A stretch of 64,000 nt of DNA, taken from assembly GCF_011752565.1 (NCBI RefSeq), contig NZ_VWXK01000008.1:124001-188000 (forward strand), in the 5' to 3' direction. Shown in pieces: positions 43,939 through 52,600 of the stretch. This stretch comes from Pantoea sp. Ap-967. Lineage in GTDB: Bacteria > Pseudomonadota > Gammaproteobacteria > Pseudomonadales > Pseudomonadaceae. Numbering within the stretch: the stretch's first letter is position 1; every line of letters begins with the position of its first letter. The notes below the pieces were generated by a model that made no database searches, was not told where the DNA came from, and saw only the letters and a list, made by a program, of their open reading frames with translations. The position numbers were made by a program, and so were the translations under genes.

Positions 43939-44091
43939 AGCAGGATGTGCGCCATTGGCGTAGTCGCTGGTCGCACAGCGCTACGGGAAGGAAGATATCC
44001 TGGCGCATGAACCTACGCCGGAACGTTAGGCTAGTGGATCGCGCAATGGTTGGGAGCTAGCCCACTTCCGGTTCAGATGTAGTCCGTTTCG

Positions 44092-45792
44092 CTATTGCGC
44101 CCCCGTCGCTCCGCGCTGCCTGTTCCGCCACACCCGATACGCTCGAATCCCAGCCCGCACCGAGCCGAACAGCAATATGTCTTCCATCTCCCGGGCCATG
44201 CCTGAGCGCACCAGCATGCGCAGGAAGGTGCCGCGGGCGCGGGCGATGGCGAAGTGCACGCCCTGGGCGGCCAGGGTGTCGCGGACTTCGCGCAGGGCCG
44301 AGATACCGCTGACGTCGATGCTGCTCACCGCCTCGGCATCGAACAGCACAGCCTGGGGCTGGGCCTCGCGCTGCACGGCTTCGAGCAGGCGCTGCTTGAA
44401 GTAGTCGGCGTTGAAGAACAGGATCGCATCGTCGAAACGGTACACCACCAAGCCCGGCACCGTGCGCGCCTGCGGGTGCTTGCGGATGTCGACCTGGCCC
44501 TCGGTGCCTGGCAGCCAGCCCAGTACCGCGTCGGTCGGTTGGTAAATGCTGTAGAGCAGGCGCAGGATCGCCAGGGTCACGGCGAACACGATGCCCGGCA
44601 ACACGCCCAGGCCCAGTACGCCCGCGGTGGTCAACAGGCACAACCAGAACTCGAAGCGGCTCAGGCGCCGGATACGGCCCAGCGAGCGCACATCGATCAG
44701 CCCCCAGCCGGCCATCAGCAGCACCGCGCCCAGTGCTGCCTGCGGAATCCATGCCATGGGCGCGGTGAAGAACATCAGGATCAGGGCGATCACCAGCGCG
44801 GCGATGATGCCCACCAGTTGGCTCTTGCCGCCGACCATGTCATTGACCGCGGTGCGCGAGTCGGCCCCGCTGATGGCAAAGCCCTGGGAAATACCGGCGG
44901 CCAGGTTGCTGACGCCCAAGGCGACGAACTCGTGGTTGGCGTTGATCGCGTAGCCGTGCCGAGCGGCGAAGCTGCGGGCGGTGAGCATGGCGCTGCAGAA
45001 GCTAACGGTGGCGATGCCCAGGGCGTCGCGCAACAGGCTTTTGGTTTCCGCAAGGTTGCTCTGCGGCCAGGCCAGGCTCGGCATGCCCGAGGGCACCGGG
45101 CCGAGGATGGCGACGCCGAAGCGGTCCAGGCCGAACAGGCCCGCCACCAGGGTGAACAGCGCTACTGTCGCCAACGCCGCTGGTAGGCGCGGGTAGCGGC
45201 GCGGCAGCCAGATCAGCAGCGCCAGCCCGGCCAGGCCAATGGCCAGGGTCAGCCAGTGGATTTCATTCAGGCGCTGGAAGAAGTTGACCACGCTGAGGAC
45301 GAAACCATCGCCCTCGATCCTGAACCCCACCACCTTGGACAACTGCCCGGCAATCAGGCTCAGGCCGATGCCATTGAGGTAGCCGATCAGGATCGGCCGC
45401 GAAAAGAAGCTGGCAATGAACCCGGCCCGTGCCAGCCCTGCGCCAATCAGCATCACCCCGACCAGCACGGTGACGATCACCGACAGCTCGGCGATGCGCT
45501 GCGGGTCGCCCATGGCCAGTGGCGCCACGGCGCCGGCGATCATCGCGCAGGTGGCTGCATCGGGGCCGACCATCAATTGGCGCGAGCTGCCGATCAGGGC
45601 GTATACCATCATCGGCAGCACACAGGCATACAGCCCATATTGCGGCGGCAGGCCGACGATCTGGGCATAGGCAATGGCGATGGGAATCTGGATGGCGGCC
45701 ACCGAAAGCCCAGCCTGCAGGTCGGCGTGGAACCATTCGCGGCGGTACTGCAACAGGTTGGCCAGGCCCGGGAGCCAGCGGGAGAGAAACAT
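44092..45792 (-). CDS. SulP-family (SLC26) anion transporter with STAS domain
   Basis: 566-residue inner-membrane transporter of the SulP family (sulfate, bicarbonate or other anions). The SulP signature QIVGLPPQYGLYACVLPMMV lies at residues 44-63, 10-12 helices follow with the conserved FGGISGA-type region replaced by SQGFAISGADSRTAVNDMVG, and the cytoplasmic STAS domain is at about 435-540 (VYRFDDAILFFNADYFKQRL). AAAGGA precedes the ATG at 45792. Alone; substrate unknown. Confidence 0.9.
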   Translation of the reverse strand: MFLSRWLPGLANLLQYRREWFHADLQAGLSVAAIQIPIAIAYAQIVGLPPQYGLYACVLPMMVYALIGSSRQLMVGPDAATCAMIAGAVAPLAMGDPQRIAELSVIVTVLVGVMLIGAGLARAGFIASFFSRPILIGYLNGIGLSLIAGQLSKVVGFRIEGDGFVLSVVNFFQRLNEIHWLTLAIGLAGLALLIWLPRRYPRLPAALATVALFTLVAGLFGLDRFGVAILGPVPSGMPSLAWPQSNLAETKSLLRDALGIATVSFCSAMLTARSFAARHGYAINANHEFVALGVSNLAAGISQGFAISGADSRTAVNDMVGGKSQLVGIIAALVIALILMFFTAPMAWIPQAALGAVLLMAGWGLIDVRSLGRIRRLSRFEFWLCLLTTAGVLGLGVLPGIVFAVTLAILRLLYSIYQPTDAVLGWLPGTEGQVDIRKHPQARTVPGLVVYRFDDAILFFNADYFKQRLLEAVQREAQPQAVLFDAEAVSSIDVSGISALREVRDTLAAQGVHFAIARARGTFLRMLVRSGMAREMEDILLFGSVRAGIRAYRVWRNRQRGATGAQ

Positions 45793-45921
45793 GCGTCGTC
45801 CTTTCGAAATGCTTCACGAGTCCATTGAGCATATGCGCCACTCGTCGTTGCGCATGCAAGCGGATTCAAGCGGATCGAAGAGGAAATGGCCACGGGCCAC
45901 ATCAATGAAAGGACAGAAACG

Positions 45922-45944
45922 AAAAAAGGAGCCTTGGCTCCTTT
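45922..45944 (-). terminator. Intrinsic terminator after tRNA-Gly
   Basis: Stem AGGAGCC-TT-GGCTCCT with AAAAAA left, which reads TTTTTT on the minus strand. It lies 46 bases beyond the tRNA 3' end. Confidence 0.88.
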
Positions 45945-45989
45945 TGACAGCGATGACGTTGCTGGAACGCCATGCGGGGACTGCGAATC

Positions 45990-46063
45990 TGGAGCGGGTA
46001 GAGGGAATCGAACCCTCAACTAAAGCTTGGGAAGCTTTCGTTTTGCCACTAAACTATACCCGC
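45990..46063 (-). tRNA. tRNA-Gly(CCC)
   Basis: Minus-strand tRNA: acceptor GCGGGTA pairs with TACCCGC, followed by discriminator T and an encoded CCA at 45990-45992. D-arm TAGTTTAGTGGCAAAACG, anticodon loop TTCCCAA between AAAGC and GCTTT (anticodon CCC), T-arm GAGGGTTCGATTCCCTC. Decodes GGG. Confidence 0.95.
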
Positions 46064-46197
46064 ATCTGGTGTACAACTTTTACCAGAGGCTTTTTACCAG
46101 AACCCTCCTCGAATTAGAAGCCCCGGTTATAAAAAGAGCCGCAAAAAGCTGTCGGCGCCCATAGCCTGCGGGTGAGGGCTACAGAACGCCGATGCGC

Positions 46198-47088
46198 TCA
46201 AATGGCAACTGCATGCTGGCCCTGCTGCATGAATGAATAAGACGGTTGGCGGGACTCGCGCACGGTGGGCTTGAGGAAATCGAGCATCACGTTGCGGGTG
46301 TCTTCGCAGGCGTTCTTGTTTTCCATATCAAGGAAGTGCCCGGCATCGCGAATCACGCTGAAGTGGCTCTTGCCAACGTGCTGGCCAAAATGGCGGGCAT
46401 CCTCGACCGTGGTGTACTCGTCCCGGTCACCGTTGATGAACAGCACCGGAATGTCGATGTTGCGCGCACCTTTCAGGGCGCGTTCCAGGTCATGCTGCAG
46501 CACCTGGTTGATGTGGAAGTGCATCTGCGCGTACTCGTGGCTGTCCAGGCTGCTCACGTGGCGGTAATTGAAGCGCTTGAACAACGACGGCAAGTGCTTG
46601 CCGATGGTGTCGTTGACCAGGTTGCCGACCTGGTAGCGATCGCAGGCGGCCAGGTACTTGCAGCCACGCTCCAGGTAGTCGCGCATCGGTTCGTTGATGA
46701 TCGGTGAGAATGAACTGACCACCGCCTTTTTCACCAGCCGTGGCTGGTGCGCCAGTGCCAGGAGGGTGCAGGCACCGCCCCAGGAGAAGGACATGACGTG
46801 GTCGCAGCGGAAGTGCTCGATCAACTCCAGCAGGATATGCGCCTCATCCTCCTTGCTGATCAGCCGTTCCTGGCGGTTGTGTGGCTTGGACTTGCCGGCA
46901 TAGGGCTGGTCGTACAACACGACGTTGAATTGCGGGTGCAGATTGCGCACCGTCTGGGCGAACGATGCCGTGGTGGCCAGCGACCCATTGATCAGAATGA
47001 TCGTTTTTTCGGCCGCATCCGCGCGATAGAACTCCGTGTAAACCCGATACTGACCTTGGACATCAAGTACAGCGATTTCTGGCCTCAT
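46198..47088 (-). CDS. phaG: PhaG, (R)-3-hydroxyacyl-ACP thioesterase/transacylase for PHA synthesis
   Basis: Alpha/beta-hydrolase-fold protein of 296 residues (MRPEIAVLDVQGQYRVYTEF...), nearly identical in pattern to P. putida PhaG. It links fatty acid synthesis to medium-chain-length polyhydroxyalkanoate by releasing 3-hydroxyacyl chains from ACP (first described as an ACP:CoA transacylase). Nucleophile Ser102 in SFSWGGACTLL; Asp in INGDRDEYTTV; His in RDAGHFLDM. RhlA is a relative but the sequence is PhaG-like in length and motifs. Upstream neighbour is rsuA; no pha operon is near. Confidence 0.95.
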   Translation of the reverse strand: MRPEIAVLDVQGQYRVYTEFYRADAAEKTIILINGSLATTASFAQTVRNLHPQFNVVLYDQPYAGKSKPHNRQERLISKEDEAHILLELIEHFRCDHVMSFSWGGACTLLALAHQPRLVKKAVVSSFSPIINEPMRDYLERGCKYLAACDRYQVGNLVNDTIGKHLPSLFKRFNYRHVSSLDSHEYAQMHFHINQVLQHDLERALKGARNIDIPVLFINGDRDEYTTVEDARHFGQHVGKSHFSVIRDAGHFLDMENKNACEDTRNVMLDFLKPTVRESRQPSYSFMQQGQHAVAI

Positions 47089-47422
47089 GTCATCGACTCC
47101 TGGCGCAAAAAGGGTATTCGCGTCACCTAGGGTGCACGTTCTTTATGACAGGTAGGCATTCGCCTGAATTAAACCGGGGGGCCCTGTGTCGATCCTTGGC
47201 ACGCATGTCGACGATTGTTTTTGGCGGGCAATTCACCGTGCCCCAACGCATCGAGGCATTGGGTGGCCGGCAAAAAGTGTCAGGGTCCACTGACTGTGAC
47301 TGGTTGGTCACTCATGGACTGACGAAGATGGAGTCAAGCAGCGGGTCGGGAATCGCGCAAGTGCCGTTTGCGCAAATTTGTGACTCGGAGCGCTCAGCGG
47401 TCGTATGCCTGTATTACGGCAT
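47089..47422. other. Intergenic region upstream of phaG
   Basis: 334 bases with no gene recognised. It should carry the phaG promoter on the minus strand, which I could not locate with certainty: no sigma-54 motif with correct spacing was found. The segment holds several G/C-rich inverted arms but no clear terminator for rsuA. Confidence 0.4.
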
Positions 47423-48115
47423 TCAGACCGAGGCGATTTCTTCCGCCGTCAGGGCCCGGAACTCCCCAGGTTGCAGGCAAGGATCGAGCCGGATCGCACC
47501 CATGCTTTCGCGGTGCAGGCCGATCACCTTGTTGTCGAAGTGGCCGAACATGCGCTTGACCTGGTGGTAGCGGCCTTCGACGATCGCCAGCCGTGCCTGG
47601 CGGGGGCTGAGGATGTCGAGCTGGGCGGGCTGGGTGGTGAGGCCTTCGAAGGCGAAATAGAAGCCTTCGCGGAACTTGGCCACGTAGTGGTCGGCGATGT
47701 CGTCTTCGGTGTGCACCAGGTAATGCTTGGGCAGCTTGGTGCCCGGCTGGGTCAGGCGCCGCGACCACTGGCCATCGTTGGTCAGGACCATCAGCCCGGT
47801 GGTGTTGAAGTCCAGGCGCCCGGCGATGTGCAGGCCGTCGCGCAGCTCGGCGGGCAACAGGTCGAGCACCGTGCGGTGCTGCGGGTCGTGGGTGGCGCTG
47901 ACGCAGCCGACGGGCTTGTGCAGCATCAGGTAGCGGGCAGGGCGGCCGGCTTGCAGCAGCTGGTCGTCGACTTCTACCCGGCTGAACTCACGTACCTCGG
48001 TGGTTGGCTCGTATGCCACCTCACCGTCCACGCGCACCCGCCGTTGCACCAGCATGAGGCGCACTTGCTGGCGGTTGTAGCAGGGTAGGTTGGCGAGGAA
48101 ACGGTCGAGACGCAT
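47423..48115 (-). CDS. rsuA: RsuA, 16S rRNA pseudouridine(516) synthase
   Basis: 230-residue pseudouridine synthase of the RsuA/RluB/E/F family. N-terminal S4 domain (MRLDRFLANLPCYNRQQVRL, RVDGEVAYEP), catalytic domain with GRLDFNTTGLMVLTNDG, where the Asp is catalytic, and RYHQVKRMFGHFDNKVIGLH. Length and motifs match RsuA (U516 of 16S rRNA) rather than RluE. Strong similarity makes the function firm; the exact site is inferred. Confidence 0.92.
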   Translation of the reverse strand: MRLDRFLANLPCYNRQQVRLMLVQRRVRVDGEVAYEPTTEVREFSRVEVDDQLLQAGRPARYLMLHKPVGCVSATHDPQHRTVLDLLPAELRDGLHIAGRLDFNTTGLMVLTNDGQWSRRLTQPGTKLPKHYLVHTEDDIADHYVAKFREGFYFAFEGLTTQPAQLDILSPRQARLAIVEGRYHQVKRMFGHFDNKVIGLHRESMGAIRLDPCLQPGEFRALTAEEIASV

Positions 48116-48206
48116 GGCGAAAAGGGGGCAGAGGTGCGGGGGCGCAGTCTAGCGGTTTTCCTTTGGGTGCGGTGCTGGCTTCTTGATCCGATTTAACGAG
48201 GAAGCC

Positions 48207-48297
48207 TGTAGGAGCGGGCTTGACCCGCGAAGCAGGCGACGCGGTGGGTGGCACCGGCTGCGCCGGTGTTCGCGGGGCAAGCCCGCTCCTACAGGGG
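48207..48297. repeat. REPIN overlapping the CWC gene end
   Basis: TGTAGGAGCGGGCTTGACCC...GGGGCAAGCCCGCTCCTACA with inner stem GGCACCGGCTGCGCCGGTG. Its right edge (48289-48297) contains the stop codon of the CWC gene. Confidence 0.92.
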
Positions 48298-48510
48298 ATT
48301 GTGGGCGGCGCCTCGCTCCAGGTCGTCGACTACCGCCGCGCAGCGCGGGCACAGGCAAGCCTTGTCGCGCAGTTCGGCCGGCAGGGCCTGGAGCACCGCG
48401 GGGTCGATGCTGACGCTGAAGCACCAGCACGCCTGGGTGGCGCTGCGCGGGTCGGCCAGGGCGCACTGGTTCAGGGCGCCACAGGCGGGGCAGTGCAGGC
48501 TGTCATTCAT
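48289..48510 (-). CDS. Cysteine-rich CWC-family protein
   Basis: 73-residue protein starting MNDSLHCPACGALNQCALAD at 48510. It carries CPACG and CWCF motifs plus CLCPRCAAVV near the end, the pattern of CWC (cysteine-rich) proteins that may bind metal. The gene overlaps the diguanylate cyclase stop by 8 bases, so the two are coupled, and the REPIN provides its stop codon. Function unknown; the link to c-di-GMP signalling is positional. Confidence 0.75.
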   Translation of the reverse strand: MNDSLHCPACGALNQCALADPRSATQACWCFSVSIDPAVLQALPAELRDKACLCPRCAAVVDDLERGAAHNPL

Positions 48511-49993
48511 CGTCGGTTCCGGCAGATTCAGTGCAGACACGGTTGCGCCCGGCCTGCTTGGCACAATACAACGCGCGGTCGGCGCGGCTGAGCAAGGTGT
48601 GCAGGGTGTCGCCTTGCTGCAGGGCGCTGAGGCCGATGCTGGTGGTCAGGTGCAGCGCTTGCGCTTCGAAGCTGAAGGCCTGCTGCTCGGTGCGGCGGCG
48701 GATTTTCTCGGCCACCTCGATGGCCTGCCGGCCCTCGGTTGCGCGCAACAGCACGATGAATTCCTCGCCACCCCAGCGGCACAGTATATCCGACTGGCGC
48801 AGGCTGCCTTGCAGCACCTGGGCGAACTGGCGCAGCACTTCGTCGCCTGCCAGGTGGCCGTGGGTGTCGTTGAGGGTCTTGAAGTGGTCAAGGTCGATCA
48901 GCAGCGCCACCAGTGCCGTGCGGTCGCGCTGCGCCGCTTGCAGTGCCTGGGCGGCGAGCAGGTCGAAGCTGCGCCGGTTGGGCAGGCCGGTGAGGCTGTC
49001 GAGGGTGGCCAGGGCCTCGGTGCTGGCCTGGTGGCGCTTGAGCATGCCGTGCAGCAGCGACAGCACCACCAGGCTGATGGCGGCGCAAATGGCCAGGTTC
49101 AGGTACAGCGAGTGGCGAATGCGGTCGAGGGCGCCGGTTTCGCGCTTGTCCACCAGCAGGTACCAGTCCAGCTCGGGCAACTGCCGAACATTGAGAAAGT
49201 GGCTGTGGCCCTGGCTGTCGGTGTACTCGTGGCTGCCTTCGCCCGGCACCGGGCTTTGCCCGAGCAGGCTGCCCAGCTCAATGTTGTCGTGCAATGCCTG
49301 GCCCACCCGCAAGCCATGGGGGCCACCGTCGGAGCCTGTAAGCAGCACCTTGCCATGGGCGTCGGTGAAGAACACCGAGCGCTGGTAGCGCCGCTGGTAG
49401 GTGTCGATCAGTTTGACCACCGCATCCACGCTCAGGCCCACCCCGGCAGCGCCGATGAAGCGCTGCTGGTAATCGAGCACCTGGTAGTTGATGAACACGG
49501 TCAGGCTGTCATGGTTGGCCATGTCCAGGTCGACGTTGATTTCATACGGCTCTTTCGCGTCACGCAGGCGGAAATACCAGGCGTCGCGCCAGGTGCCGGG
49601 TACCACGTGCTTGAGCACGCCCTTGGCCTGGTAATAGGTAAGGCTGCGGTCGGACACGAAGAACGAGGTGAAGGTTGCCTGCTTGCCCATCACCTCGCGC
49701 AGGTAGCGGGTAATGCGCCCGGTGTCCTGTTCACCGGCCAGCACCCAGTCGCGCAGGAAGGTGTCCTGGGCCATCATCGAGGCGATCAGCACCGGGCGGA
49801 TCAGGTCTTTCTGGATTTCCGAATAGACCGTGTCAGAGGTCAATGGCAGCTCGGTGTTGATGATGCCGTCGCGGATCGCGCTGCGCGAGGCGTAATAGCT
49901 GATCAACGAGGTGGCGAGAAAGCCGCAGGCCAACAGCAGCAGCAGGGCAAGGATCAGCGAGCGCTGCGAAAACAGGGCGGAGCGTGAAGGCAT
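48503..49993 (-). CDS. Diguanylate cyclase with a periplasmic Cache-like sensor
   Basis: 496-residue membrane protein with a GGDEF domain making c-di-GMP. Start MPSRSALFSQRSLILALLLL at 49993 (GGGAAG upstream). TM1 near residues 12-33, a periplasmic sensor of about 270 residues (double-Cache type with DSLTVFINYQVLDYQQ and TDAHGKVLLTGSD), TM2 near 300-320, then the GGDEF domain. Active site GGEEF at 408-412 with an inhibitory RxxD (RQSD) five residues before it, so product inhibition is expected. No EAL domain. Confidence 0.92.
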   Translation of the reverse strand: MPSRSALFSQRSLILALLLLLACGFLATSLISYYASRSAIRDGIINTELPLTSDTVYSEIQKDLIRPVLIASMMAQDTFLRDWVLAGEQDTGRITRYLREVMGKQATFTSFFVSDRSLTYYQAKGVLKHVVPGTWRDAWYFRLRDAKEPYEINVDLDMANHDSLTVFINYQVLDYQQRFIGAAGVGLSVDAVVKLIDTYQRRYQRSVFFTDAHGKVLLTGSDGGPHGLRVGQALHDNIELGSLLGQSPVPGEGSHEYTDSQGHSHFLNVRQLPELDWYLLVDKRETGALDRIRHSLYLNLAICAAISLVVLSLLHGMLKRHQASTEALATLDSLTGLPNRRSFDLLAAQALQAAQRDRTALVALLIDLDHFKTLNDTHGHLAGDEVLRQFAQVLQGSLRQSDILCRWGGEEFIVLLRATEGRQAIEVAEKIRRRTEQQAFSFEAQALHLTTSIGLSALQQGDTLHTLLSRADRALYCAKQAGRNRVCTESAGTDDE

Positions 49994-50206
49994 GATCTTC
50001 CCATGATGTGTGCCGAGGCGCACATTCTAGTGATATGGCGGCAAAATGACTGCATGTATTTAAGGGGTATTTCCACCTGTATCAATTTGTTTCGCCAAGG
50101 GCACTGCACCCTGGGAACGTTGTCTGATTCAATGTCGACGAACGCTTTCGTGTCGACGCTCGCCAGCGCCGCTGTTCGAGCACCCCCAGCGGTCCAGGAG
50201 GCCGCC

Positions 50207-50647
50207 ATGTCCTATCGTATTCTGTTGATCGCCCTGCTGGGCCTGATGATGTCCGCCTGCGCTCCTTACTACGAGAGCTCGGGCTATTACCGTTCCGATT
50301 ACTACTCCACTGGCCCCTACGCCTACCCAGGCTATTACGGTTACGACCGCTATTATGTCGCCCCGCGTACCCACTACTACTACCAGCCGGCACCCCGCTA
50401 CTACCGGCCGGCGCCTCCCCCGGTCTACCGCCCTTATCCGCAGCCGGGAATGAACCAATGGCATGGCAACCCGCGTTACGACTACGGCAACCGCCAGCGC
50501 AATGACTACGGGCGTGACCGCGAACGGCACGACTACACCAATGGCAGCCAGCGCTACCAGCATGATCGCTGGCATTCCAATGGCGGCGGCGACAACGACC
50601 GCCAGCAGGGCCCAGGCCGTGGCGGTGAACGTAACTGGCAGCGCTGA
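50207..50647 (+). CDS. Tyr-rich lipoprotein
   Basis: 146-residue protein starting MSYRILLIALLGLMMSAC at 50207 (strong GGAGG upstream), with lipobox MSAC and Cys18 as the lipidated residue. The mature part is very rich in Tyr, Pro, Asn and Arg (YYESSGYYRSDYYSTGPYAY, then YYYQPAPRYYRPAP), ending in an Arg/Asp-rich tail (RQRNDYGRDRERHDY). It looks unstructured. No family recognised. Divergent from the diguanylate cyclase across 213 bases. Confidence 0.8.
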   Translation: MSYRILLIALLGLMMSACAPYYESSGYYRSDYYSTGPYAYPGYYGYDRYYVAPRTHYYYQPAPRYYRPAPPPVYRPYPQPGMNQWHGNPRYDYGNRQRNDYGRDRERHDYTNGSQRYQHDRWHSNGGGDNDRQQGPGRGGERNWQR

Positions 50648-50650
50648 CCG

Positions 50651-51763
50651 TCAGCCCTGGCCCATGTCTGCCAGTGGGTGACGGCCTTCCCAGGCTTTGC
50701 TGAAGTGCGCCTCGACAACCGCCGCTGGCACCTGCGCCACGTCCGGCCAGTGCCAGCGTGGCTGGTTGTCCTTGTCCAGCAGGCGCGCCCGCACGCCTTC
50801 GCTGAATTCCGGATGCCGGCAGCAGTTCAGGCTCATGCTGTATTCCATCTGGAATACCTGCGCCAGGGACAGGTGCCGGGCACGGCGAATCTGCTCCCAC
50901 ACCAGGTGCGCCGTCAGCGGGCAGCCTTCATGCAGGCGTTGGCCGGCCTCGGCCAGCACGGGGTCGGCGTGGTGTTTCAAGCCCTCCAGGGCACGCCACG
51001 CGGCTGACGCATCGGCCACATCCAGCAATGCGTCTATCGCCTGGCGGCGCGGCAGCCATTGCGCCTCGGGCAATTCGGCCCAGGCGCGGTGTTGTTCAGC
51101 CTTGAGCAGGCTGTTCAACTGCAACGCGGTTTGTTCCTGCCAGTTCAGTTGCAGCAATTCCTCGATCAACGCCTCTTGCTGTTGCTCGCCGAAAAAGCGG
51201 TCGGCCAGGCCCAGGTCGAGGGCATCGCGGGCATTGATCGGTGACCCGGTCAGCCCCAGGAACAGGCCGAGCTTGCCCGGCAGGCGAGCGAGGAACCAGC
51301 TGGCGCCGACATCCGGGTACAGGCCAATGCTGATTTCCGGCATGGCCAGCCGGCTGCTGGGGGTGACGATGCGCACCCCGGCACCTTGCAGCAAACCCAT
51401 GCCGCCACCCAGCACATGGCCATGGCCCCAGCACAGCAGCGGCTTGGGGTAGGTGTGCAGCAGGTAATCGAGGCGGTACTCGGCGGCGAAAAAGGTGGCA
51501 GCCAGGGGCGGCACGCTGGCGGGGTGATCGCGGCAGGCCTGGGCCAGCGCGCGCACATCGCCGCCGGCACAAAAGGCCTTGGCGCCGTTGCCGCGCAGCA
51601 GCACGCAGACGATGCCGGGGTCGTGGGCCCAGGCAAGCAGCTGCTCGCCGAGCACCTCGATCATGGGCAGGTTGAGGGCATTGAGCGCCTTGGGTGCGTC
51701 CAGGATGGCAATGCCGATGCGGGCGCCATCGGCGCCGGTGAGTACCTCGCAGTGAATGGCCAT
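50651..51763 (-). CDS. Enoyl-CoA hydratase/isomerase-family protein (3-hydroxyisobutyryl-CoA hydrolase-like)
   Basis: 370-residue crotonase-superfamily protein starting MAIHCEVLTGADGARIGIAI at 51763 (GAGG upstream). Oxyanion-hole regions LNALNLPMIEVLG, LRGNGAKAFCAGGDV and CWGHGHVLGGGMGLLQGAGV are present, with a long C-terminal part EYSMSLNCCRHPEFSEGVRA typical of 3-hydroxyisobutyryl-CoA hydrolases (valine breakdown). A true enoyl-CoA hydratase is less likely given length. Starts divergently from ung, 126 bases away. Confidence 0.85.
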   Translation of the reverse strand: MAIHCEVLTGADGARIGIAILDAPKALNALNLPMIEVLGEQLLAWAHDPGIVCVLLRGNGAKAFCAGGDVRALAQACRDHPASVPPLAATFFAAEYRLDYLLHTYPKPLLCWGHGHVLGGGMGLLQGAGVRIVTPSSRLAMPEISIGLYPDVGASWFLARLPGKLGLFLGLTGSPINARDALDLGLADRFFGEQQQEALIEELLQLNWQEQTALQLNSLLKAEQHRAWAELPEAQWLPRRQAIDALLDVADASAAWRALEGLKHHADPVLAEAGQRLHEGCPLTAHLVWEQIRRARHLSLAQVFQMEYSMSLNCCRHPEFSEGVRARLLDKDNQPRWHWPDVAQVPAAVVEAHFSKAWEGRHPLADMGQG

Positions 51764-51889
51764 GGGTAACCTCGCGCAAGTCATCCCCCAAGTATGGCCC
51801 GCCCCGGCGAACATGCCGGTCGTCGGTCGGATCGATTGACAAGGGCCGAGGGCTTACCTAGTGTCGCGCCATTGATTACGGATGGCCCC

Positions 51890-52585
51890 ATGACTGACGA
51901 CGATCGCATCAAACTCGAACCCAGCTGGAAGGCTGCCCTGCGCGCCGAGTTCGACCAGCCCTACATGCACCAGCTGCGTGAATTCCTGCGCCAGGAGCAC
52001 GCGGCCGGCAAGGAAATCTACCCGCCAGGGCCGATGATCTTCAACGCGCTAAATTCCACGCCCCTGGGCCAGGTGAAAGTGGTGATCCTCGGCCAGGACC
52101 CTTACCACGGCCCAGGCCAGGCCCATGGCCTGTGCTTCTCGGTGCAGCCGGGGGTGCCTGCGCCGCCTTCGCTGGTGAACATCTACAAAGAGCTGCAGCG
52201 CGACCTGAACATCCCGATCGCCAGCCACGGCTACTTGCAGAGCTGGGCCGAGCAGGGTGTGTTGCTGCTGAACACGACCATGACCGTGGAACGCGCCAAC
52301 GCTGCGTCCCACGCCAAGAAGGGCTGGGAGTTCTTCACCGACCGGATCATCCAGGTGGTCAGCGAGCAGTGCCCGAACGTGGTGTTCCTGCTGTGGGGCG
52401 CCCATGCCCAGAGCAAGCAGAAGCTGATCGATGGCACCAAGCACCTGGTGCTCAAGTCGGTACACCCCTCGCCGCTGTCGGCTTATCGCGGGTTCCTGGG
52501 GTGCGGGCATTTCAGCCGGGCTAACGGTTTCCTGGAGCAACGCGGCCTGGCGCCGATCAACTGGGCATTGCCACCCTTGGCCTGA
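51890..52585 (+). CDS. ung: Uracil-DNA glycosylase
   Basis: Family 1 uracil-DNA glycosylase of 231 residues ([20 protein letters not shown]), removing uracil from DNA in base excision repair. Catalytic Asp in [18 protein letters not shown] (Asp70) and the late [13 protein letters not shown] with the His. [10 protein letters not shown] and [10 protein letters not shown] are also present. Start ATG at 51890. A short hairpin follows (52587-52604). Confidence 0.95.
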   Translation: MTDDDRIKLEPSWKAALRAEFDQPYMHQLREFLRQEHAAGKEIYPPGPMIFNALNSTPLGQVKVVILGQDPYHGPGQAHGLCFSVQPGVPAPPSLVNIYKELQRDLNIPIASHGYLQSWAEQGVLLLNTTMTVERANAASHAKKGWEFFTDRIIQVVSEQCPNVVFLLWGAHAQSKQKLIDGTKHLVLKSVHPSPLSAYRGFLGCGHFSRANGFLEQRGLAPINWALPPLA

Positions 52586-52600
52586 GGCCAGGCCGGGCCT

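Noticed and set aside
46198..47088. rhlA (rhamnolipid precursor synthase)
   Set aside because: RhlA shares the fold, but length, the N-terminal MRPEIAVLD and motifs fit PhaG, and no rhlB or rhlI/R genes are near.
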